NCBI RefSeq assembly: GCF_001042475.2
Contig: NZ_LECW02000001.1
Coordinates: 310,001 to 374,000, forward strand
Origin: Bacillus glycinifermentans
GTDB taxonomy: Bacteria > Bacillota > Bacilli > Bacillales > Bacillaceae
Direction: 5' to 3'
Length of the DNA: 64,000 nucleotides
Shown one piece after another: positions 56,686 through 64,000 of this stretch. The notes under the pieces are model-generated. The model was not told where the DNA came from. It did not search any database and was given only the letters and a program-made list of their open reading frames with translations. A program made the translations under genes and the position numbers. The number at the start of each line of letters is the position of its first letter. Position 1 is the stretch's first letter.

Positions 56686-58875
56686 ATGGACTTGGCAAAA
56701 ACAGTCGTTTTAGCAGAAAAACCTTCAGTCGGCCGGGATTTGGCCCGCGTCCTGAAGTGTCATAAAAAAGGAAACGGATACCTCGAAGGGGACCGCTACA
56801 TCGTGACATGGGCGCTCGGCCATTTGGTCACATTGGCGGACCCTGAAGGCTATGGAAAAGAGTATCAATCATGGCGCCTTGAAGACCTGCCGATCATCCC
56901 TGAGCCTTTAAAGCTCGTCGTCATTAAAAAGACGGGAAAGCAATTCCAGGCAGTCAAATCGCAGCTTGTCAGAAAAGACGTCAAAGATATCGTGATTGCT
57001 ACAGACGCCGGACGTGAAGGCGAGCTTGTCGCCCGCTGGATCATCGACAAGGCAAAGGTTACGAAACCCTTGAAGCGCTTATGGATTTCATCTGTCACAG
57101 ATAAAGCGATTAAAGACGGATTTAAAAACTTAAAGAACGGCAAAGAATTTGAAAACCTCTACCATTCTGCGGTGGCGCGCGCGGAAGCGGACTGGATCGT
57201 CGGCATTAACGCGACGAGGGCGCTGACGACGAAATTCAACGCACAGCTTTCCTGCGGTCGCGTGCAGACGCCGACATTGGCGATGATCGCCAAACGGGAG
57301 GAAGATATCAAAAACTTTAAGCCGGTCCCTTACTACGGCCTGCGCGCCGCCGTTGACGGCATGACGCTGTCGTGGCAGGACAAAAAAACGAAGCAGACCC
57401 GGACATTCAACGCATCTGTTACCTCGCAGCTTGCACGAGCGCTCCAAGGCAAGCAGGCCGTGATCGCCGATCTGAAAAAAACGGCGAAAAAGAGCTTTGC
57501 ACCTGGCCTTTATGATTTAACAGAACTGCAAAGGGATGCCCACAAACGCTTCGGCTTTTCCGCGAAGGAAACGCTGTCCGTCCTGCAAAAGCTTTATGAA
57601 CAGCACAAGCTGGTTACGTATCCGCGGACGGATTCAAGATTTCTCTCGCACGACATCGTCCCGACGTTAAAAGACCGTTTGGAAGGGATGCAGGTCAAGC
57701 CGTACGCCCAGCATGTCACCCGGATTTTGCAGCGCGGCATAAAAGCGAACAAAAGCTTTGTCAACGATGCAAAGGTATCCGATCACCATGCGATCATTCC
57801 GACGGAAGAGCCGCTTGCGCTCGGCGCTTTAAGCGATAAAGAAAGAAAGCTGTACGACCTGATTGCGAAGCGTTTTCTCGCGGTACTCATGCCGCCGTTT
57901 GAATATGAGGAAACAAAGGTCATTGCCGAAATCGGAGGCGAAACGTTTACCGCAAAAGGGAAAACCGTTCAGTCTCAAGGCTGGAAAGCCGTCTATGACT
58001 ATTTTGATGAAGACGATGATGAGGAAGAAAAGGACCAGACCCTTCCAAAGCTCGCAAAAGGCGATGCGCTCTCCGTCCGTTCATTGACGGAGACGAAGGG
58101 GGAAACGAAACCGCCGGCCCGCTTCAATGAAGGAACGCTCTTGTCCGCGATGGAAAACCCCGCTGCATTTATGCAGGGCGAGGAAAAAAACCTCGTCAAA
58201 ACCCTTGGTGAGACGGGCGGCCTCGGAACGGTCGCAACCCGTGCCGACATTATTGAAAAGCTGTTCAATACGTTTTTGATCGAGAAAAAGGGAAAAGAGA
58301 TTTTCATTACCTCAAAAGGCAAACAGCTCCTTGAGCTTGTCCCGTCAGACTTAAAATCTCCGGCGCTGACCGCCGAATGGGAGCAGAAGCTGTCAGGAAT
58401 CGCAAAAGGCAAGTTGAAGTCTTCTACTTTCATCAAGGAAATGAAAGAATACACGCAGCAGACGATCAAGGAAATCAAAAGCAGCAATCAAACATTCAAA
58501 CATGACAATATCACGGGCACACACTGTCCGGACTGCGGCAAGCTGATGCTGAAAGTCAACGGTAAGCGCGGTACGATGCTCGTCTGCCAGGACAGGGAAT
58601 GCGGCCACCGGAAAACGGTCGCCAAACAGACGAACGCCCGCTGTCCAGTCTGCCACAAGCGCATGGAGCTGCGCGGCCATGGGGAAGGCCAGACATTCGC
58701 CTGCGTCTGCGGCCATCGCGAAAAGCTCTCTGTTTTCGAAAAGCGCAGGACAAAAGACAAAAATTCAAAAGCGTCAAAACGCGATGTACATTCCTACATG
58801 AAAAAGCAAAACAAGGATGAGCCGATCAACAACGCGCTCGCCGAACAGCTGAAGAAGCTGAAGCTTGATCAATAA
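56686..58875 (+). CDS. topB: DNA topoisomerase III (TopB)
   Basis: A 729-residue type IA topoisomerase. TOPRIM domain at the N-terminus (VVLAEKPSVGRDLARVL; ATDAGREGE), the active-site Tyr in KLVTYPRTDSR (about 310), and two C-terminal zinc-ribbon Cys sets (CPDCGK.. CQDREC; CPVCHK.. CVCG). An acidic insert (DEDDDEEEKD) lies near 445. Decatenates DNA and removes negative supercoils. ATG 56686 matches the family; a GTG precedes it by one codon. Confidence 0.94.
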   Translation: MDLAKTVVLAEKPSVGRDLARVLKCHKKGNGYLEGDRYIVTWALGHLVTLADPEGYGKEYQSWRLEDLPIIPEPLKLVVIKKTGKQFQAVKSQLVRKDVKDIVIATDAGREGELVARWIIDKAKVTKPLKRLWISSVTDKAIKDGFKNLKNGKEFENLYHSAVARAEADWIVGINATRALTTKFNAQLSCGRVQTPTLAMIAKREEDIKNFKPVPYYGLRAAVDGMTLSWQDKKTKQTRTFNASVTSQLARALQGKQAVIADLKKTAKKSFAPGLYDLTELQRDAHKRFGFSAKETLSVLQKLYEQHKLVTYPRTDSRFLSHDIVPTLKDRLEGMQVKPYAQHVTRILQRGIKANKSFVNDAKVSDHHAIIPTEEPLALGALSDKERKLYDLIAKRFLAVLMPPFEYEETKVIAEIGGETFTAKGKTVQSQGWKAVYDYFDEDDDEEEKDQTLPKLAKGDALSVRSLTETKGETKPPARFNEGTLLSAMENPAAFMQGEEKNLVKTLGETGGLGTVATRADIIEKLFNTFLIEKKGKEIFITSKGKQLLELVPSDLKSPALTAEWEQKLSGIAKGKLKSSTFIKEMKEYTQQTIKEIKSSNQTFKHDNITGTHCPDCGKLMLKVNGKRGTMLVCQDRECGHRKTVAKQTNARCPVCHKRMELRGHGEGQTFACVCGHREKLSVFEKRRTKDKNSKASKRDVHSYMKKQNKDEPINNALAEQLKKLKLDQ

Positions 58876-58882
58876 AACAGGA

Positions 58883-58904
58883 AGCCTGCCGGGGACGGCA
58901 GGCT
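58883..58904 (+). terminator. Terminator of topB
   Basis: Stem agcctgcc(g) / (c)ggcaggct followed by gttttaattt. Confidence 0.8.
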
Positions 58905-59375
58905 GTTTTAATTTGACCAAATATCACAAAAACTAGCTGTTATGACGATCGAAGAAGATTCACCGCGCGGAAAAATACCCTTATACTCAAGCGGGAAATC
59001 ATAGCAAATTGGCCAAAATCCCGCCAAGGATACCATGTGATATTGGCTGTTCATGATAGGAATGATAATAAAAACGCTTTCTATCAATCGATTGATATTC
59101 AACTAGTGAATCCATCAATGTTTGGTGCAATCCCTTTGTTGAAAAAAAAAAGAGAACGCCAAATTTGTCCACCGCCTCTTTTGAAGCCTTTACAAGCTCA
59201 GAATGTACCTCTAGACCCTAAGTATGAGCAAGAAACAAACTCGGGCAGCTTCCTCTCTGTCCTCAGGGATGAATCTTTTTCTATCCCTCTATATGTAAAA
59301 ACGTGTTAAGTTCCTCACTCTTTAATCGCCTGATCAAAGGAATCGGTTGTTTTCGAAATTCCTGATTCTACACAA
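58905..59375. other. Intergenic region at the left edge of the pap cluster
   Basis: About 470 bp with no gene that I can support. Both strands have short open stretches (plus 59037-59309, minus 58908-59102) without ribosome binding sites. On the minus strand two neighbouring frames, each broken by stops, could be parts of one decayed gene. No convincing terminator follows papC. Synteny with B. subtilis ends here. Confidence 0.4.
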
Positions 59376-62757
<3,382 letters not shown>

Positions 62758-62862
62758 GTAAATTACCTCCAATTCTAAATTCTTTTGATAAAAGAGAGGG
62801 ACTTTACCTCTTGACGATCCGTGTATCCCCTTTCCGCCCAAAATTTAGACAATTAAGGGTTA

Positions 62863-63242
62863 TTAAGGATAAGACTCATAAGATAAGAAGATTCTTAGTG
62901 TATCGACTATAGTTTCAGTGAAAATACCTGCAGATCGCAACAACCGAATCTCGAAGGTAGATGGCTTCCGTAGCACTTGACAATTTACAGCATTATGAAT
63001 TCCTAGTGTGTGAGGAGACTCAACAAGTGGGTTAAGATTGTCATGGTATCTACATTAATAGATAGACCGGCTTGTCCTTCTAAAATGGAGCAACCTTGTA
63101 CACTGCCGCATGACAGGTTGAAGTATGCAAACAAACGGAATAACGCCATGCCAGAGTCGTTCAATGGTGTAACCGCAATATCCAAATCAACTATTTCTAC
63201 AATGACAGCATCCTCGTGAACATCAGGTGTTAAATCACCTCC
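62863..63242 (-). pseudogene. Frame-broken gene upstream of the pap operon
   Basis: On the minus strand a very strong Shine-Dalgarno sequence (GGAGGTGAT, 63234-63242) is followed by an ATG whose frame stops after nine codons. The next frame is open from about 63262 to the stop at 63003 (including EIVDLDIAVTPLNDSGMALF and LSCGSVQGCSILEG). A third frame is open from near 63051 to 62863 (RYHDNLNPLVESPH, RKPSTFEIRLLRSAGIF). Together they look like one coding region of ~120 codons with two frameshifts. I do not recognise the protein. Confidence 0.4.
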
Positions 63243-63517
63243 GCACGAGCACTGCTATCCAATCAGTGCAGGCTCATTGGATGAATAATCCAGTGATATG
63301 GAGCAACAGCCGCGAGATTACACCTGTGATGCTCGATTTTATAAAAGAAGATTATAAAAAAGTGTCGCCACGAACACCCCTGTGTTTGACGAAGGATTTA
63401 ACAACCCTTAACTTGGATTGAAGTTATGAAAATTCGGTTTGTTTTTCTGTTAAATTATAACTTCAAACCTAAATAATAACAATTAAAATATTAAAAAAGT
63501 TTCAACACTTGTGTGAA

Positions 63518-63754
63518 TGAACTGCACCCCAGGACACCATCTAACAGCGCTGCTTCAACCGGCTCGAATACCGTGCAGTACGTATTATTACTGGGGACCG
63601 AATATTTTTAAAAAGAACTCGCAGAGTATTTGGATTACCTCAATCACAAACGGATCAAGATCAAATGAAAAGGCATGAATCCAGTACAATACCGGATTCA
63701 TGCCAGGCAAACTGCTTCATGACGTTTTATTGTCTGATTTTTGGGGTCATATCA
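63518..63754 (+). mobile_element. Degenerate IS3-family insertion sequence remnant
   Basis: A plus-strand frame from 63600 to 63722 encodes a transposase C-terminus of the IS150/IS3 type: KELAEYLDYLNHKRIKIK, then KGMNPVQYRIHARQTA. It is broken by stops at 63609 and 63666. Left, TGAACTGCACCCC (63518-63530) and right, TGTCTGATTTTTGGGGTCA (63731-63749) look like the two degenerate terminal repeats. Most of orfA and orfB is deleted, so the element is dead. Confidence 0.7.
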
Positions 63755-64000
63755 AAATGAGCGGCAGGTTTACATGAGTGGTGTTTAGGATCGGATGGTT
63801 TGAAGCAGAAGAATTACTTTATGAAAACCGGCATTCTTTTTTGAACTTGGAGGGCCATTTTACTATGGAATACGAGCCTCGGAGGGAGCGGAATCAAAAT
63901 CGCTGCCAAGACGGAGGCCTAACGACAGATCCGGATATGATCAATCGGAGCTTTGGGGCATATCCGTCTGACGAATAAGATATTCAACAATCCATTCAGA

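Larger units (their letters stand above)
62758..64000. other. Gene-poor region at the right edge of the pap cluster
   Basis: About 1.2 kb without an intact gene. It contains the pap leader (62758-62862), a frame-broken minus-strand gene (62863-63242), unassigned sequence with a possible decayed frame on the plus strand (63227-63421), an AT-rich stretch (63430-63500), an IS3-type remnant (63518-63754), and an open stretch with no recognised similarity (63778-63978) that has no clear start site. No promoter for the pap operon was convincing. Confidence 0.55.

Noticed and set aside
59037-59309. 90-residue plus-strand reading frame between topB and papC
   Set aside because: No ribosome binding site, no recognised family and low-complexity composition.
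62758-62841. Longer papB reading frame starting at 62841
   Set aside because: No ribosome binding site; TTGGAGG with ideal spacing precedes ATG 62757, and the family begins there.
62758-62860. Possible T-box leader before papB (gggcgg..., cgtc..., tccctctctttt on the minus strand)
   Set aside because: The conserved AGGGTGGNACCGCG core is absent and no clear antiterminator/terminator pair can be drawn.
63778-63978. 66-residue plus-strand reading frame near the right edge
   Set aside because: GTG start without a Shine-Dalgarno sequence, and no motif; it may be part of decayed DNA beside the IS remnant.

Overview
The window is chromosomal DNA of a Bacillus close to B. subtilis, most likely of the B. 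licheniformis / B. paralicheniformis group. The proteins closely match, and are mostly ordered like, the B. subtilis ycl-ycn-gab-nas-ycs-kip-mtl-yda segment, but with group-specific differences: mtlA lies next to mtlF, mtlD and mtlR after lipC, the nas genes follow ycnK, and an APC permease sits between gabT and gabD. No rRNA, tRNA or CRISPR array was seen.

Layout. 1-6600: gene end, yclHI exporter with divergent yclJK two-component system, a chemoreceptor. 6600-11900: aspartokinase III and the Fur-controlled petrobactin importer fpbNOPQ. 11900-16850: mdr efflux pump with its TetR regulator, a PEP-mutase-like gene, ycnD/ycnE, yczG. 16850-22500: GABA catabolism (gabR, gabT, permease, gabD). 22600-25950: truncated SDR gene, copper genes ycnKJI. 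26000-35060: nitrate/nitrite assimilation nasBCDEF. 35060-37600: MerR regulator, AhpD-like protein, glyoxalase-like, FabZ-like and secreted proteins. 37800-45050: ycsE, the 5-oxoprolinase/kip operon, lipC. 45100-50650: mannitol genes mtlAFD and mtlR. 50680-58900: general-stress genes ydaD, ydaE, ydaG, then amj, an LCP protein, ydzA, an AhpD-like gene, lrpC and topB.

58900-64000 is different. Beyond topB the subtilis-like order stops. Here lies a compact three-gene minus-strand operon whose products match the PapB, PapA and PapC set: 4-amino-4-deoxychorismate mutase, fused aminodeoxychorismate synthase, and 4-amino-4-deoxyprephenate dehydrogenase. This set makes 4-aminophenylpyruvate, the precursor of p-aminophenylalanine used by antibiotics such as chloramphenicol and pristinamycin in actinomycetes. 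It is bordered by decayed reading frames and a remnant of an IS3-family insertion sequence, which suggests acquisition by horizontal transfer. No NRPS or tailoring gene is in the window, so the end product is unknown. This is the most unusual content here.

Other points of interest: two MerR-type promoters with matching dyads, one before an intact AhpD-like gene and one before the truncated SDR gene; a roughly 290-nt leader with an intrinsic terminator upstream of amj; and a possible leaderless mRNA for the MerR regulator. Start codons were reassigned where ribosome binding sites or family alignment favoured a downstream start. All homology statements come from reading the sequence and recalled family knowledge, not from searches.
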